Of a stretch of 64,000 bases of DNA, positions 46,524 through 60,000 are shown in pieces (position 1 is the stretch's first letter; every line of letters begins with the position of its first letter). The stretch covers positions 5,084,001 to 5,148,000 of the forward strand of contig OY751488.1 in NCBI GenBank assembly GCA_963565915.1, read 5' to 3'. The stretch is from Entoloma clypeatum (lineage: Eukaryota; Basidiomycota; Agaricomycetes; Agaricales; Entolomataceae). The notes below the pieces were generated by a model. It was given only the letters and a program-made list of their open reading frames with translations, ran no database searches and was not told the DNA's origin. The translations under genes were made by a program, and so were the position numbers.

Positions 46524-48707
46524 TCAAATGCACATGACGGTTCTGCCCCCATTCCTGTCGGGGGAACTTGGAAATTTACGAGAGTTGCATAGCTCTTCGA
46601 CTCTTTCCCTCAGGTATTCTTGAGGCCAACAACATCAGCTATTGTCCCCCCGAATCCAAATAGAATACACTCACCGAACAGCCGACTCGTCTCCGAAAAC
46701 TTCTCCAACTGGCTCGTAATCGTCTCCAACGGCGTGAACAGCGCTGACCGTTCCTCCACCGTCACTCCACCGCTCACGAAACTCTTCACGAAACCCTCGA
46801 CCGCGCAGACCCAGACGATCTTAAGAAAAAAACGTGAAAACTGTCAGCGCGAGGGATGTGAGCACGTCCTCTTTCGGCACACTAACTCCTAGGGCTGGAT
46901 CTGCATGAACGCCGTTTGAATCTTCCTTGATCGTGTCTGTGGTGAGGAAAACGATCGCTTGGACTGCTTGGATGCATTTATGATATGAATCTGGGCGGGA
47001 GAGGGTGAGTGGCAGATGAAGCCTTATCGTCGCAGCATGAGCGAGCATCTGGGTAAGGACCTTCCGCTCTTTAACGGACGTCGACAAGGGCGATAAATCG
47101 AGCCGATCCGGCCCGGGGAGAGGTGACTCGTCTTTCAAAGTTTCAATCAATGAGTCGAGGCATGTGATGTCGTCGGAGCGGGGCAGTGATCCTTCAAACG
47201 GATGAGATTAGTTGAGAATGCCATACCCGAAAAACATACCGTTGTTGCCTCTATTGAGTGAGATGGCTCGCGCCAGCAATATCGTCGCTTTGGTACGAAG
47301 TGCTTTGTCCGAGATTCCGACCATGGAGGAACCGTTCAAGAATCTTTGCAAGGACGAGAAACTCTCGCGAGGCAAGTGGTCCTGCATGAGACGAGATTAA
47401 AAGAGCAGGGATTTTGACAAGGCAGGGAGGGGGGGGGGGGTTGATGCTTACGGATTCTTGTTTATACGAATCCAGCGGCCATGGAGTATCGACTAGCTCG
47501 GGTTGGAGATGGGAGAAAACCAAATGGGAGTCTTGGATCGCGCTCCAACAGTTATTGAGGTTCACGACGGCCCAGAATGCGTCGATGCGTTCTCCTTCCT
47601 CTATCATGTCCACCGGAGTGGGCAATAGGTTGGAATTCGAAGTCGGGGGGGCACTCAGAGGCCTTGAAGAACGGATACGATGAAGGCCGCTACCAAGGGC
47701 GAGCGAAAGAGCGACCTCTGCGTGATGTCGCCCTTCAAGGATTTTGCTATCTTTGAGATAGTGGAAGGATAAGAGGACCTCCGCTTGTATACTATGGATT
47801 ATCCTACGAGGGTGCGAACTTGACAGGTCCCTGGAGAGATAGTATAGTGCATTGTGCAAAAGGGCCTGTTCTCTGGCTTTTGATGAGGTGGGAGATAGAC
47901 AACACCCCCACAGATAAGTTGCGGTGATAAGCGCAGGGGATGGTCGGTTGTGGTCGCCTAATGGACTTGGGAGGATCATTGATTGGCAGAAACGATTCAG
48001 ATCAAGGAAGAAGCTGGTTTGATGATTGTAGGAGAAGATGAGGTCGAGCCTACATTATGATATCGATATCAACACAGAGTTGGAAAATTTTAATTGGAAA
48101 GAATATACATGTGACACCTCTCGTCGGGCGGCGGCTCTTGAACATACTGGAGCGTCGAAGCAGCAGTAGGAAAGCAGAGTAACGATCCAGAAGAGCTCGA
48201 GGCTGTACAAGGGAATAAGTCAGCGGGATTACGTTTCAAGATCTCATGGTATTTTACCCGGTGGTAGAGGGTTGGAGGAAGAGTCTTGCGCGTTATATTC
48301 CTCGTGGTGGCTATATGGGTCAAACAGGGTGATTTCTGGCATGTGTTCGGGTATTTCCACGGAACGAATGCGGTTCTTGACAGCGGCTATCCTCTCTTCC
48401 AGCAGTTGAACTTGGGATGGATTGTCAGGATTCGGAAATTCACAGTCTTCAAACATGGTGCCTCCGCGGGAGCAATGGCTGCAGATCGGTCGCGTCCCAT
48501 CGCATCTCTGGAATCTATAAGATGATTTCCGTCGAAATTCTCAGAGCTTCAAACGCACAATTTTTCTTCGTCTAGTGGCAGATTGGACTTAGTGTTCGAC
48601 CCCCTGCCCGAGCGATAAGAGACCGACCTGCAGTTCAGACACGTATTACCCCTTCTCGCCTTTGTATATGGTGTCGAATCGAAGTGTTCTTGATAGAGGG
48701 AACTCAT
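46524..48707 (-). CDS. Zn2Cys6-type transcription factor
   Basis: A multi-exon gene starting at ATG 48707 (MSSLYQEHFDS). Exon 1 ends in TCLNCR at 48628; exon 2 (48514-48258) continues with RCDGTRPICSHCSRGG and a coiled dimerisation stretch (QVQLLEERIAAVKNRIRS). Later exons (48202-48109, 48049 to about 47460, and three more) carry a fungal_trans-like regulatory domain (HQTSFFLDLNRF, RPSPALITATYLWG, RIDAFWAVVNLNNCWS). The stop is placed at 46524 if the last GTGAGT intron is spliced, at 46610 otherwise. As spliced, the cysteines read C-x2-C-x4-C-x6-C-x2-C-x9-C. The second gap is two residues shorter than usual. It would act in the nucleus on CGG-type sites if the cluster folds. Confidence 0.8.
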
Positions 48708-49446
48708 TGGATGTTTAGAGACGGACGAGTAGTGACTGACAAGGGAAGTTTTGAGAAGTGGACCTGGAGTGGTGGACCCACGGGTTACAACTCGTTCAAA
48801 ACATGGGATACTCCGCACACTGAAACGCACCAGTGATGATCCTTGATGTCACCTACACCGACCTTCGGGGGCCGATAACCCTGAGGTATCCGGGGAGGAG
48901 TTCAACCCGATTTAGATCTACCGCAATTGTGCCGCACCGTCAATGCCGCAGTGGTCACTGGGGGGGTTTATAAACGTTTACTTACATATCGATTTTCGTT
49001 CTCGCGTAGGACGAGGCACGAAGCTTTGAAGCGTTGTTTGAGCGTTGTATGGACAGAATGAGAATCATTCGAATATCAAATAAGGTCATACAGATTCAAG
49101 CGGAGATTGGTCGAGTATGAATGCTGCCGTTGAGCGCATAACAAGCAGGGAGTCATGGTCCATATCATGATCAGCTTCAATGATCGTTCAAGAATCAAAG
49201 TGGGGGGAGACAAGGCTTGGAGGGTGAGGGTGAGCAGCTCGCCTGATTTGGAATCTGATGTGTGTCGTTCAGGTGATAGAAGATTTACAGTACTTAGTAC
49301 ATAAATGTGGTTAGACTTGAAATCCTGCCTTCAACCAAGTAAGTCGAAGATCCCCTTCCGACACTCTCGGGTTTGGGAGGAGGCTGATCGTACGTACCAT
49401 AGTCCCAAATTCAACCAACACCGCGACGACATTTCAATCGGTCCCA
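48708..49446. other. intergenic upstream of the regulator
   Basis: Contains the promoter of the zinc-cluster gene and the 3' end of the GH5 gene, both on the minus strand. No gene or clear TATA box. Confidence 0.5.
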
Positions 49447-51282
49447 TCACGAAGAATTTACAAGATCGATATCAGGGCCGACACCCAGAGTCAAAGTCTC
49501 GCGTGGCAGCTTCCACGCCCTGAAAGCATCCATGTTCTGCCAGACAATTCCGGTGAGGCCTCGAGGCATCTTAGACAGATAGGACTTACCAAACTCCCAA
49601 TAGCTCTTCCCATGGTCCTGGGTGTGCCTCACGGCCCATGCGCCTCTCAAACCCAGCTCAGATACTCGCCCTGTCTTGTCCTCCACGCGTCCATTCTCCA
49701 GCTTGTTCTCCAAGAACAGATACGCCGCGTCCCATCCCACCCCAAACCCTTCTTCAAATCGCCAATGCTCGTATTTCCCAGGATACCGACTCCAATATTG
49801 CGTGTGCTGGGACAAAGCCCTCTCCCCAGCCTCTTTCCTATGTCTTGCCCTCCTCTCAACATCGGTCACAACTCCAACTTGCCTAGTCAACCCAACCCAC
49901 GCCGGGAACACCCCGCCCTCGACCGCATCTCGAAAGCTCCACCCCGTATCTCTCCCCCATCCATCTCCGCATTTCTTCTTATACGTCCACCAGTACCACC
50001 CCGCGCACCACCTCTCGTACAGCCCCAACTGTGCGCGAACGTACTCGGCCACCTCCCCTTCACCTCCCCTCCGTGAAGCGGGGTTCAAAGCACCGCTCCA
50101 CTCACCCACGATCATGCCGGAACCAACGCGCTCCAGCGTTGAAGCGACGCGCGCAAATGCGAGAGGAGTCGGCGCGTTCGGATCGAGGAGCGCACCCGCG
50201 TGTGCCGAGGCGGGCGTGGAGATGTCTGCGGCCGTGAAGCATCTGTACAGGTGGTGGTCCAGCAGCAAAGGGCCTGGTGGAGGAGTCGATTCTGGAGCGG
50301 AGCGGACTCGGAGGTTCGCGATGAAATCGGCGTATGTATCGGGGCGCCAGCATTCTCCGAGGACGAGAGGCATTTCTCGATCGATCTTCCGGAGTTTGGT
50401 GATGGCGGTTTGGTACCATTCTTTAAGGGTTTCGTCCGAGGGCGGGTGTGGCTCGTTGAGGAGCTCGATACCGATGATGTTGGTTAGAGGTGGGTTTTGG
50501 GTTTTGAGGGCCGCGAGCAGGACTCTGAGAGCCCTGATGGCATGTTCGCGGTTGAAGTGAGAGGAAAAGAAACTTGGTGGAAGGGATGTCCCCGAATGTG
50601 AGTCGTTGTTCTGTTTTCCTGGGGCTGCGTGGAGATCTACAGACTATGCATAAGAACAACGATGAGATATAGCAATACCGAACGTACCGATGAGAACCCC
50701 GATGTCAAATTCATGCGCTGTTTCGATTGCTTGGATAATTCGCGTCCAGGCGCCAGAGAAAACGATTTCGAGATCTCTGAAATCGGTGTTATGGAGTACC
50801 GAGGGGTCAACGCCGCACAAATGATAATATCCGATCTTGATCGAAGATATATGTAAGGAAACGGGGGTCCGGTTCAAGAAACGCACTGGTATTCGAACGG
50901 AGTTGATACCGTGCTGGGCTAGCCATGCCCAGTCATTTTTTGTGATCCAATTGTCCCAATGTGCTTCAAGGGTCTCGCGTGCATGGGATCCGCGAGCAAC
51001 GTCAAGGTCACTTTGGCCAGGCTCATGGGAGAACCGAAATGGGTCGTCAGTGATCCATCGTTCGAGAACAAACCAAGAGCCTGTTTGGGCGAGTTTTCGG
51101 CGTTTAGACTCGGAGTATTTCTGGTTAGAAAGAAGCCAAGTACCTAAGTTTACTCCCCGTTGCTTCCTATAGCGATAGAACGTTTCCTCCGTGAACCTCG
51201 AACTGAGAGGAATTGTACTGGTGGGCTTCAGTTCCCTGAGTTTTTGCGTCAACTTCTTCATGATCAACGTTGACGTCACCAC
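49447..51282 (-). CDS. GH5 glucan 1,3-beta-glucosidase-like protein, cytosolic
   Basis: Exons 51282-50688 and 50636-49447 (51-bp intron, phases match); 594 residues. The GH5 fold starts with RGVNLGTWLL (about 43) and WFVLERWITDDPF. HGINSVRIPVRF, DLHAAPGKQN after the splice, the acid/base Glu in GIELLNEPH (about 258), the nucleophile Glu in MIVGEWSGAL (about 376) and WYWWTYK follow. The C-terminal third (YWSRYPGKYEHWRF) is an extension of unknown role. There is no signal peptide, so it should act inside the cell on beta-1,3-glucan or related glycosides. ATG 51261 is an alternative start. It lies behind the Zn2Cys6 gene on the same strand. Confidence 0.9.
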
Positions 51283-51658
51283 GTTGGAGGTGAAAAGCCG
51301 AATTTGGATCTCAGTTCGCTCGGCTTTTCCCGGACAGATTCATCGTAATCTCCAACGGGTCACATTCCCTCAATCTCATCCACAGCGCCGTGTTCTGCCT
51401 CTCACCAGAGGAGGGTGTGCCATGATAGCTTTCGTCGTGACGTCAATTTACAACATGTCTGATCGCCCCCTGAGTATATCAAAACTCGTCAACTCGTCAA
51501 TCGGCCGGAATCGCAATTCTCCACCTCGTAAACGAATTTTCGCCTGGCCACATTACAACAGGTTCTTCTAGGCGTGTATCAACTTGTGTTTTCAGAAGCT
51601 GTTCTGAAATTTCTAGTAAAACAAGGATTACAACTTGGTACCATGGTTTGAATTTCAG
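51283..51658. other. upstream region of the GH5 gene
   Basis: Divergent space before a weak plus-strand gene. A possible first exon of that gene (ATG 51454, SDRPLSISKLV) lies here, but I could not join it in phase. Confidence 0.35.
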
Positions 51659-52261
51659 TTTTCGTACAAGCAGATCGCTCCGTTTGTGGGACTCGACTCT
51701 GCTCAGAAACTACGCGACACTGGGACCTTCGAACTCCAACGCTCCCGCATCCCCACCAACCTTTTCAAGTCCATCGTAGAAGATGTATGCGATTGGTAAG
51801 CATGTCACTGGAACAATTCAACAGAAAGTCTTTTTTCCCCCTGTTTTCGCAATTCTTTGGGAATGGCACCCACTTTCATTTCTTCGAATTCGATGGGACC
51901 TCGAACTCCTTCGCGGAGCCTTCTTTCCCGGTCTCTTCCTTTCATGCAAGCTCTACGCCTGATAAGCGAGATTATTTTTTGACCTGTTCCTCTGTGCCTA
52001 CGTTTCAAGCATTGGGGCTTTCCGCGACCGGTCCTCTGTCAGGAGCACCAAAGAATACGCCCGACAGAGTTTGGAAGATGCTCTAGCAACCGCAAAACAG
52101 GCATTGCATCATTATCGGGATGCGGAAAACAAACGTCATGGTAGAGATATATTACAGGCGCCAACGAGCCTGTTTCCCATGCAAGGACACTTCTCAAACA
52201 CAGGTACGGTTTCTCTCCTCCAGCAGCACTTATATATTCTTCTGAAAAACTTATAGTGTAG
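51659..52261 (+). CDS. hypothetical protein fragment, two exons supported
   Basis: Exons 51659-51795 (FSYKQIAPFVGLDSAQKLRD, RIPTNLFKSIVEDVCD) and 52010-52203 (GAFRDRSSVRSTKEYARQSL, LATAKQALHHYRDAENKR) join in phase across GTAAGC...TTTCAAG. A last tiny exon ends in TAG at 52259-52261. The start is not found. The family is not recognised; it may be a relic. Confidence 0.35.
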
Positions 52262-54745
52262 ATGCAGTCACGATAGATGATCCGGAAAACTTTTTGCTTA
52301 TCCCTTGTTCAGGATAATGACGTCCTTGAACTTGCGTAGATGCCTGCCTGATTCATGGCCCAAGGTGCGCGATTCCAACTTGAGTGCTGCCCAGTCCGAG
52401 TCGTTGCCCTGGTTCACAGGTACCGCAGTTACATCCCGTGCGTAGAGATTGGAATTTGTCTTCCCTTTTCCCTTGCCATACCACTTCAGGAGGACTTGCA
52501 CCTCAGGGGTTTGATCGTGTTGGGATTCCCTTCCCGCTTGCACTGTGAGGTCTGAGTGGGACTCCCTGGCACCTCCATGCCGTATCTTCAATCCGAACTT
52601 GAGTACGAGGGTTGGTACCAGATGGCGCGAATATAGTGGTAGTAGACGTTGAGAAGGTGCGGGTGCAGTCTCGACTTGGTAGCGATCTGGAATCCTGTTG
52701 CGGGCTGTAGACGACCATTGTGGTGGACTGTGTCGAGACGTGTATGTCTGCTAAACAAGGGAGGAGGACATGAGTACCTTGGAATCCTTCATAAAAGCCA
52801 CTTCAAATTGCATTCTCTGGCTATACGGTCCCGCCTTCCCAGACTACACTTCCTTAGAGGTTGCCGGGTCGGGAACGCTGAACCAGAATTTTGATAGGGT
52901 TCTTGTCTGCGAAGCGAAAGAGGTTTCTTTAAAGGTGCACAAGCAGTACGCGTCCGCATCGATGCAAAATTCGGAAGCGTGCATCTCTGCTTATGGGTCC
53001 TCTGTCCAGAGTCCAGACTAGCCTACGAGCCTGACAGCGTTGGTTGACCTCGTCATGGGCACGAACTTGACAACGACTCGGACGCGGTGGCGAATCGGAG
53101 AAGGGTTTGGATTGAGTCTAGAGAGTAGTTGAATGGGTGATAGGAATTCGGAGGTGGAACCCTGGGCGGGCGCAGTTGGCGGCCTGGATGTTGGTGGTGG
53201 AGAATGAGGCCGTCGTCTTCCTCAGTGATGGGTGTAGTAAGCATCAATTCTTGCTGACATCGTCGATCACAACGAGCACAACTTTTCAGACTCCTTAGAA
53301 AGGCCTTGAACACGTTGTGCTCACTTCCGTGTGGATGTTCTCCTCTAAGATGCATCAAGTCAAATAATCAACGAGTCTTGCTCTCTAGACAGTGGAAAGT
53401 GCGTACATCGTACATACATTCCCTTCTTACTGCCTCACAAGGTCGCCAGCAGCGTTGAGCATGGAGGCTAGGCCTGGAAGGTACCTTCCCTCGTCGCTCG
53501 TGTTATGTCTGTTCAGATTCCAATCACGAGGCATCCTTCGACCAATGATACACTACACCCGCCGTGGCGATGTCCATATCCTCCTTCGCGTCGGCCGAGT
53601 GCCGACCGTCCCCAAGATGTGCGTTCATGTGATCGTGCTGAGGACGAGAACATGATTTCGCGAACTTCGGCAATGTTTACCACACTTGCAGATATCACTT
53701 CTTCTCCTTTCCTTCCTTTTCGGTGTGGTCGTGATGGCGGATCTTAGTCCAGATATCGCGCGATCCGTGGCTGCATTGCTTCTATTGAGGTCTTATCTTT
53801 GACCCCAGTAATAATCGAGATGGCCGAGCGGCCGACACTGTCGATGCCTGCCTGCAGGCAGCGTAATACGACGTGTTAGCAGTCCGGATGGAATCCAGGG
53901 AAGTTTGTATCGTCCTCGCGTCTTGCGTCCATGAGCCCTCCCCGCCGATATGATGGGTGAGTGAGTTGGGAAATCCATATTGCGAAAATGATGCGTTGAT
54001 ACGGCTTGTATAGGTCCTTTGATCGATATATGGGCCGTTATTCGTGCAATCCATGGGTAACTTTTCCCTGAAGATTGACAGATCGATGTCTTGTAATTCC
54101 TGACCGGGGGTTCACACAGACGCTTCACATCTAATCGAAGATCAGTTGTTCCACGCACTTTGCGGGCAGCGTGCGAAGCGTAAGAACTTGTTCGCCGCTG
54201 TGTGAGATCGATCATCAACTTACTCAATCCTTTTCCAGAACGAACCTTTCGGACTTCGGCGCCCATCCTCCATCGCGTTGGACTGCGCATTTATGATGAT
54301 ACATCTCGAATTACGAAATTGTGGTCACTAGTGCTTCGGCAAGATTCAGACCTGTACATTCAATCAATTCTCAACTATCATGGCTTTATCATTCTCATCC
54401 ACCATGTTCAACTTCATATACTATTATTATCACTGACGGGACCCTCACAGAATCCGAGGCATTCCTGCCGATGGGAGAGGAAAACAATACGTTCGTCACC
54501 TATCAAATCTTCGGACGCACCGGCGGCCGAGGCGAGAGATTTGACGCAATACGTTATACGTGCTACTCATTATCCATCATGCATGATCGAGTATGATCTC
54601 GAGAACCGACAGGTACCCTGTCGCTGGGCTAAATCCTATATCCGCGGTTGTTCCGGCGGCATCTGTATACTCGAGGCCCCCCTTCAACAGGTCCGTTTAA
54701 AAGGAACACTGGCCCGACTTTCAGGACACCCCTCCTCAAACGGCC
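52262..54745. other. about 2.5 kb without a gene I can support
   Basis: Short open frames occur on both strands (for example minus 52298-52591 with DWAALKLESRTLGHESGRH, plus 52770-53021 with CILWLYGPAFPD). They look like pieces of decayed genes, but I could not join them into a model or name a family. The last few hundred bases are the promoter of the P450 gene. Confidence 0.4.
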
Positions 54746-56763
54746 ATGTTCACTTTCCTCAACAACCTCATTTCCAGAGAATATGCTCCAATCTGGGCCA
54801 TCTGTTCCACCACCATCGTCTTCATCACCTATTACCGATGGCCGGGGCGTCGTGTAAGCACCCGAAGTTACCACCCGAAAAAAAACACATGCTTGACGCA
54901 TGATGTAGCTGGACCACATTCCTACTGTAGGGTCAAGATCGCAGATACTTTCCTTGATAGAGGCTTTCGATTTTGTTTTCAATGCCCGAGCCGTGGTTCA
55001 GCGAGGATGCGAAAGGGTAAGTCCCACCTACTGTCTACTGACGAGAGACATCGCGATGACTGATAACGATCGAAGTATCGAATCTTCCGGGTTCCATTCT
55101 ATGACCGATGGATGGTCGTAGTACATGGATCAGAATTTGTGGAACAGATAAGGAAGGCTCCAGAGGACGAGCTATCTCAAGTAGATGCAGTCGATGAGGT
55201 GCGTAATCATACCATATCCAAGCTTTGTCTTTGACAATGTTGTGCCTGATAGTCGCTCCAAACTGTTTTCACCCTCGGGTCAAGCATCGGAAATAACCCA
55301 TACCATATCCCCCTTATTCGAACCCAACTAACGAGGAACTTGGACACGCTCTTTCCTTCGCTACACGAAGAAATCTCCCTTGCCTTCGACGAGCTGATCC
55401 CTGCTCGTGAAGACGGTACGTTCTTTCTATCCGCGTAGACATAGTGGACTGACCGTCGCAACGCACATGATTATTAGAATGGTTGAAAGTACAAGCTATG
55501 TCGAAGATGATTGCGATTATCTGCCGTGCCAGTAACCGTATCTTTGTTGGGGCTCCGTTATGTGCGACCAAGTTCGTTAGAATTCGTCTATAACTCTGAT
55601 CTTCTCTGGCAGGTCGAGACCCGGACTACAATGAACTCAATATTACTTTTACACTCGCGGTGATCAAAGCCGCCGAGAGGTTGCTATTCACGCCCAGGAT
55701 CCTCAAACCGTAAGCGAGACCAGCTACCTCGAGAAAGTTTAAACCCTCACTTCCGCTGAAGTTTCGTTGCTTCATGGTTCACGAAGGTTTCATCCAGTGT
55801 TCAGCGTGCTGTCAAGCATCTGCGACCTCTGATCGAAGAACGCTGGCGAAAGATGGAGGAGTTAGGCAAAGACTACCCTGATAAACCAGTACGTATGCTG
55901 GGACGGTTGTGGATCTCCGTAGACCTGATCGTATCCATAGAATGACTTCCTAAGCTGGATGATGGATGTGGCTCAAGGGGAAACAGCCAGCGTTCTCGAT
56001 CTCACTCGGAGGATTCTTACAGTCAACCTTGGCGCGATACATACGTCGACCATGGTACGCGCTCAGGCGACCTTCATTCTTTAATCACGATTCTCAACGC
56101 CACTTTATAGACTTTCACTCACGTTCTGTATTACCTGGCTGAACACCCCGAACATGCGGAAACCCTTCGAGAAGAGATCCAGGAGATTGTCAGCCGAGAA
56201 GGGTGGACCCACGCCGCCATACTCCAGATGGTCAAAGTGGACAGCTTCATCAGAGAAACCCAACGCCTGAACTCACTCGGCTGTCGTGAGTCTCTAATAA
56301 ACACGACTCCTCAGAAACCCTCCCTCACGCACTTTCTTTTCCAGTAAACATGTCCCGCATCGTCCGTGAGCCTTTTACTTTCTCCGACGGCACCTATCTT
56401 CCCAAAGGTACACATGTCTCCATCGCCGCATACGCCCTCCACACCAGGGAAGACAGCTTCCCTGACCCTCACTCTTTCCAGCCCTTCCGCTTCGTTGACA
56501 AGACGAAGAAGGAGAACGCGGGGCGCAAGGTCGACATGACTTCCACGCAGCCGGACTTTGTAGCGTTCGGATATGGCAGACATGCCTGCCCAGGAAGGTT
56601 CTTTGCGGCGGCGGAACTGAAATTCATGTTGGCGTATATTGTGATGAATTACGATGTGAAACTGGAAGGTCCGCATCCACCGAACAAGTACGCCATGACC
56701 GCATGTATACCGAATCCGACAGGGGAGGTGTTGTTCCGGAAAAGGGCAGCTCAGGACTGTTAA
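54746..56763 (+). CDS. cytochrome P450 monooxygenase
   Basis: Ten exons: 54746-54853, 54909-55016, 55076-55198, 55253-55415, 55478-55561, 55613-55709, 55762-55888, 55941-56054, 56111-56285, 56345-56763; 505 residues, every phase fits. It has an N-terminal membrane anchor (WAICSTTIVFITYY), the hinge LDHIPTVG, I-helix NLGAIHTSTM, K-helix ETQR (about 358), FQPFRF, and the heme loop FGYGRHACPGRF with the Cys near 447. It would sit in the ER membrane and need a P450 reductase. The AIHTS form of the I-helix is shared by several agaricomycete P450 families linked to terpenoid or xenobiotic oxidation; the substrate is unknown. Confidence 0.93.
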
Positions 56764-56918
56764 TACTAAAAAGTATAATGAGGCTAGATTCGTACTTTAT
56801 TTTCGTTTTGGATATGTACATATAATATTTCCAACTGTTCTGCCGCCGTCTTCGTCGCCTATGTGTGAGTACACCATACTATAATTTCTTTCGAGACTCA
56901 ACTTCACATGCTAACTCA

Positions 56919-56991
56919 GACTTCCCTGCGCTCTATGAAGATATCCGAGTCACGTTCGCTTTCAATGAATTAGTTCCTGCTCGTGAAGATG
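56919..56991 (+). pseudogene. fragment of a second P450 gene
   Basis: Reads DFPALYEDIRVTFAFNELVPARED, ending before a GTAGGT donor. It matches the end of P450 exon 4 (DTLFPSLHEEISLAFDELIPARED at about 55340-55415), including the splice position. It is the remnant of a tandem P450 copy cut off by the end of the Dicer gene region. Confidence 0.75.
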
Positions 56992-57026
56992 GTAGGTAGT
57001 TGACCGCCGGCGATATCCACCTGATT

Positions 57027-60000
57027 CTACTCAGAGTTGTTCTTCTTCCTCTTCCTCGTAGGACGTCTCTTTCCTTTCAGAGCCTTCCCACTCATATCCC
57101 CAATCTTCAACTTGAACATCTTTATCGCATCCTCCGCTGCCATAAACTTGACTTCCTCCTGGCTCGCATGTCCTCTATATCTCTCCGTACACCGGACCTC
57201 CTCCATCCCATCCACCAAAATTGCACAGCTCACATTCCCCTTCTCCTTATGAAACACATACTCTAGCTCCTTGTCGTTCTTGCTCGCCCACATACTCAGT
57301 CTCGAAACCGGATGCAGCACGTCGACGTCATCGGCGACGATACGTTCGAGGATCTGCATGATCCCGAGGATACGCAGAACCCGCTTTATGATGTGGATGG
57401 ATCCGTTGGAGTCAAGGTAGACGGCGCCGATGAGGCTCTCGACCATGTCACTGAAGAATTTGGGGGCCTGCAGACGCGTGAGCGCCGCCCAGGGAAATAT
57501 CTTGTCGTTCTGTAATGCCGCTTCAATTGTATCACTTCCGCGGCGATACCGCGCGGAGGTGTTCGTCTGGTCATCAAGAATCCTTGGGCTAGAATGCAGG
57601 AGACATTGCCAGAGATGCACCCTGTGCGTCTTGTCCTGCACTGCGATGTTGCCTTCCCCGTTCCTGCCTGGCATGGCTGCGTCGATGTCCACGAAACACC
57701 GAAGACAGATGTACGCGAGGAAATGGGCATTGACGACCGAGGATTTGCGGAGGTGCATGTGGCCTGGACTGTAGTTCTTCCCTGGCACATGGTACAAGAA
57801 GTCGGTGACGACCATGTCGAGAACAGAGTCCCCCAGGAACTCCATTCGCTCGTATGACGTTGTATATAGATTCTGCTCGTAACTGGCGTGGGTGAGAGCC
57901 TCAACCAAAAGGAGCTTGCGTTTGAATGTATATCCAATTATTTCCTCCACGTGTCCGAGCTGGAGAGGGATGTCGTCATGATCTTGTTCGACGCGGGAAA
58001 GCAGGGTATCGATCCGGACTGATGACGGCTCCCATTTCAGGCCCAAGTCGAAGAATTTGGCGCATTCGTATCCTAGGTCAAACCCTCCGTGGAGATAGGC
58101 AGCGCCTATGATCGATTCGACGACGTCTGCAAGAACTGTTGCAAAGGAAGATTCAAGCAGGGATCGACTGATTGCGGCGTATATCTCACCTTTAGTGGAT
58201 AATTCCTGTTGTTTCGCCCGTTTCTTCCGTTTCTCATTACCCTTTGGTTTCTCGCCGTCCTTCAGTTCATTCTCATCTTTTGGCTTGACGCTATCGTCCG
58301 GTTTCTTATCAATCTTCGGTTCCTCTGCCTTTGCTCGTTCAACGTCTTCAACAGCTAACTTGTTGGATGAAGACGGAGGAGTTCTATCCCGCCCCGAAAG
58401 GTAACTGGGTTTCCACTTCTTCCCAAGCATCATGTCTGATACAATGCATGAATTTTTCACAGAAGGCGGGACGGACAAGGAAGATGACTAACCTCGGATT
58501 ATCCACCGATACAACCCCCGCACAATGTCTTCCTTCGCAAGCCTAACATTCGACACCGCATGATCTTTCCTCTTAGTAAGGTACCCTTCGTGCCATAAAG
58601 GATATTCTGCCAACAGCTGAATCCCAACGACGAATTTCAGGACCGTATCACCGAGAGTTTCCAGTCGCTGGTAGTTGTATTTCTCCTGGGAAGCAGGAGC
58701 CGTCATGGCTGTCGTTAAAAGCGTAATAGGAATGCAATGGAGCGGGGTGGGAGTGAAAAGCGTGTCACGGAGAGAACTGACTGTCAACGTCATGGATAAC
58801 GAACGAAGGATCGAGGGTAGCAGGTAGGCGTATTCCATGTCCGCGGATGAAAGGAGTGTGATGGCAGACGTCCGTGGGTGGAGCAGAAATGCCTTGACCT
58901 CTGGGATGGGTTCCGTTCTTGGCGGGGTTGGAATGAGGAAGTTCGTCCTGACAGGGAGAGGCTGTACGACCAAGAGCGGGTATGTTATTTCCAAATCTGT
59001 AAAGCGGGCATAATACTCTCGGAACTCCGCCTCCTCCTCTTCATTGAGCTGTTCGTGGCGCCAGCGCACGAACCGGTAACCTTTCGCGAACTGGAACCCA
59101 CCCCTGACGATAGTGAGATCAGTAGGATGATTGAATCGTTCGCCAAAATCCGCCGCGTTGGCAAAGTATTCATCTGCGCGCTGAACGGATCCTCGTTCAG
59201 CGTTGCGTTGAGAGAGCCAGGACCTACGTGGCTTCCAGACTGTGTCGTCTGCGTTGCTGGACGGCAAGAAGAGATAAGAGAAGTCCAACAGGTCCCAATT
59301 CATCCGCGATCCGTTCAAAGACCAAAATATCATCCGCGTATACTCCTGTGCCTCGACAATCTTGTCGTCCTGGAGGCACACCGTCCCCACGAAGTGTAAC
59401 CGCGTGCGCACAGGCTCTTGACCAGATCGATACAAGATCGGACCCTGGTTATCTAACAGCTCGATCTTCTTTGAGCGATTGAACATCCGCAGCGGCGGCA
59501 ATCCCTGAATGACCAGGTCATATGCCCACCAATGTTCATCTCTTACGCCTTCCAGAGGCGCCCATGGATCCATCTGAATCGTCACATTCGCCATTCCCGC
59601 CCGCTTCTCCACATCCTTCAACATCATCTGGACCTCCTCTTCCAGCTGCGGCTCCACCACGCTCGTTATCGGCAGTAAACTCTCGTTCAAAAGCTGTGCG
59701 TCATACAAGGCCTTGTAAGCCATGAATGCCACGTGTCTGTGCGCCGAGATCTTGGTCTTGTAAATCCTTTCCGTGACAAATTCGCGGTTCGGTAGCGGAA
59801 GCGTGCGTGGGAGGGTGACTTTTGAGCCGTAGGGGCCAGTGTAAAGAGGGATTTTTTCAGAGCGGTTGTCGAATGAGTGCCAGCCTTCAGGCATTTCTGG
59901 AGGATCGATGTCGTACAAAGGGCGGTTGTCGACGTGAGCGCTGCTGGGGATGACGGCGCAGAAGTGGGAAAGGTGCGAGACGGCGGAGTGAAGGGTTAAA

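Noticed and set aside
49612..50560. Long plus-strand open frames over the GH5 gene
   Set aside because: The minus strand has GH5 catalytic motifs and a matching intron; the plus-strand frames show no domain.
53815..53900. tRNA-like D-arm (GATGGCCGAGCGGCC)
   Set aside because: No box B or T-arm at any plausible distance and no acceptor pairing.
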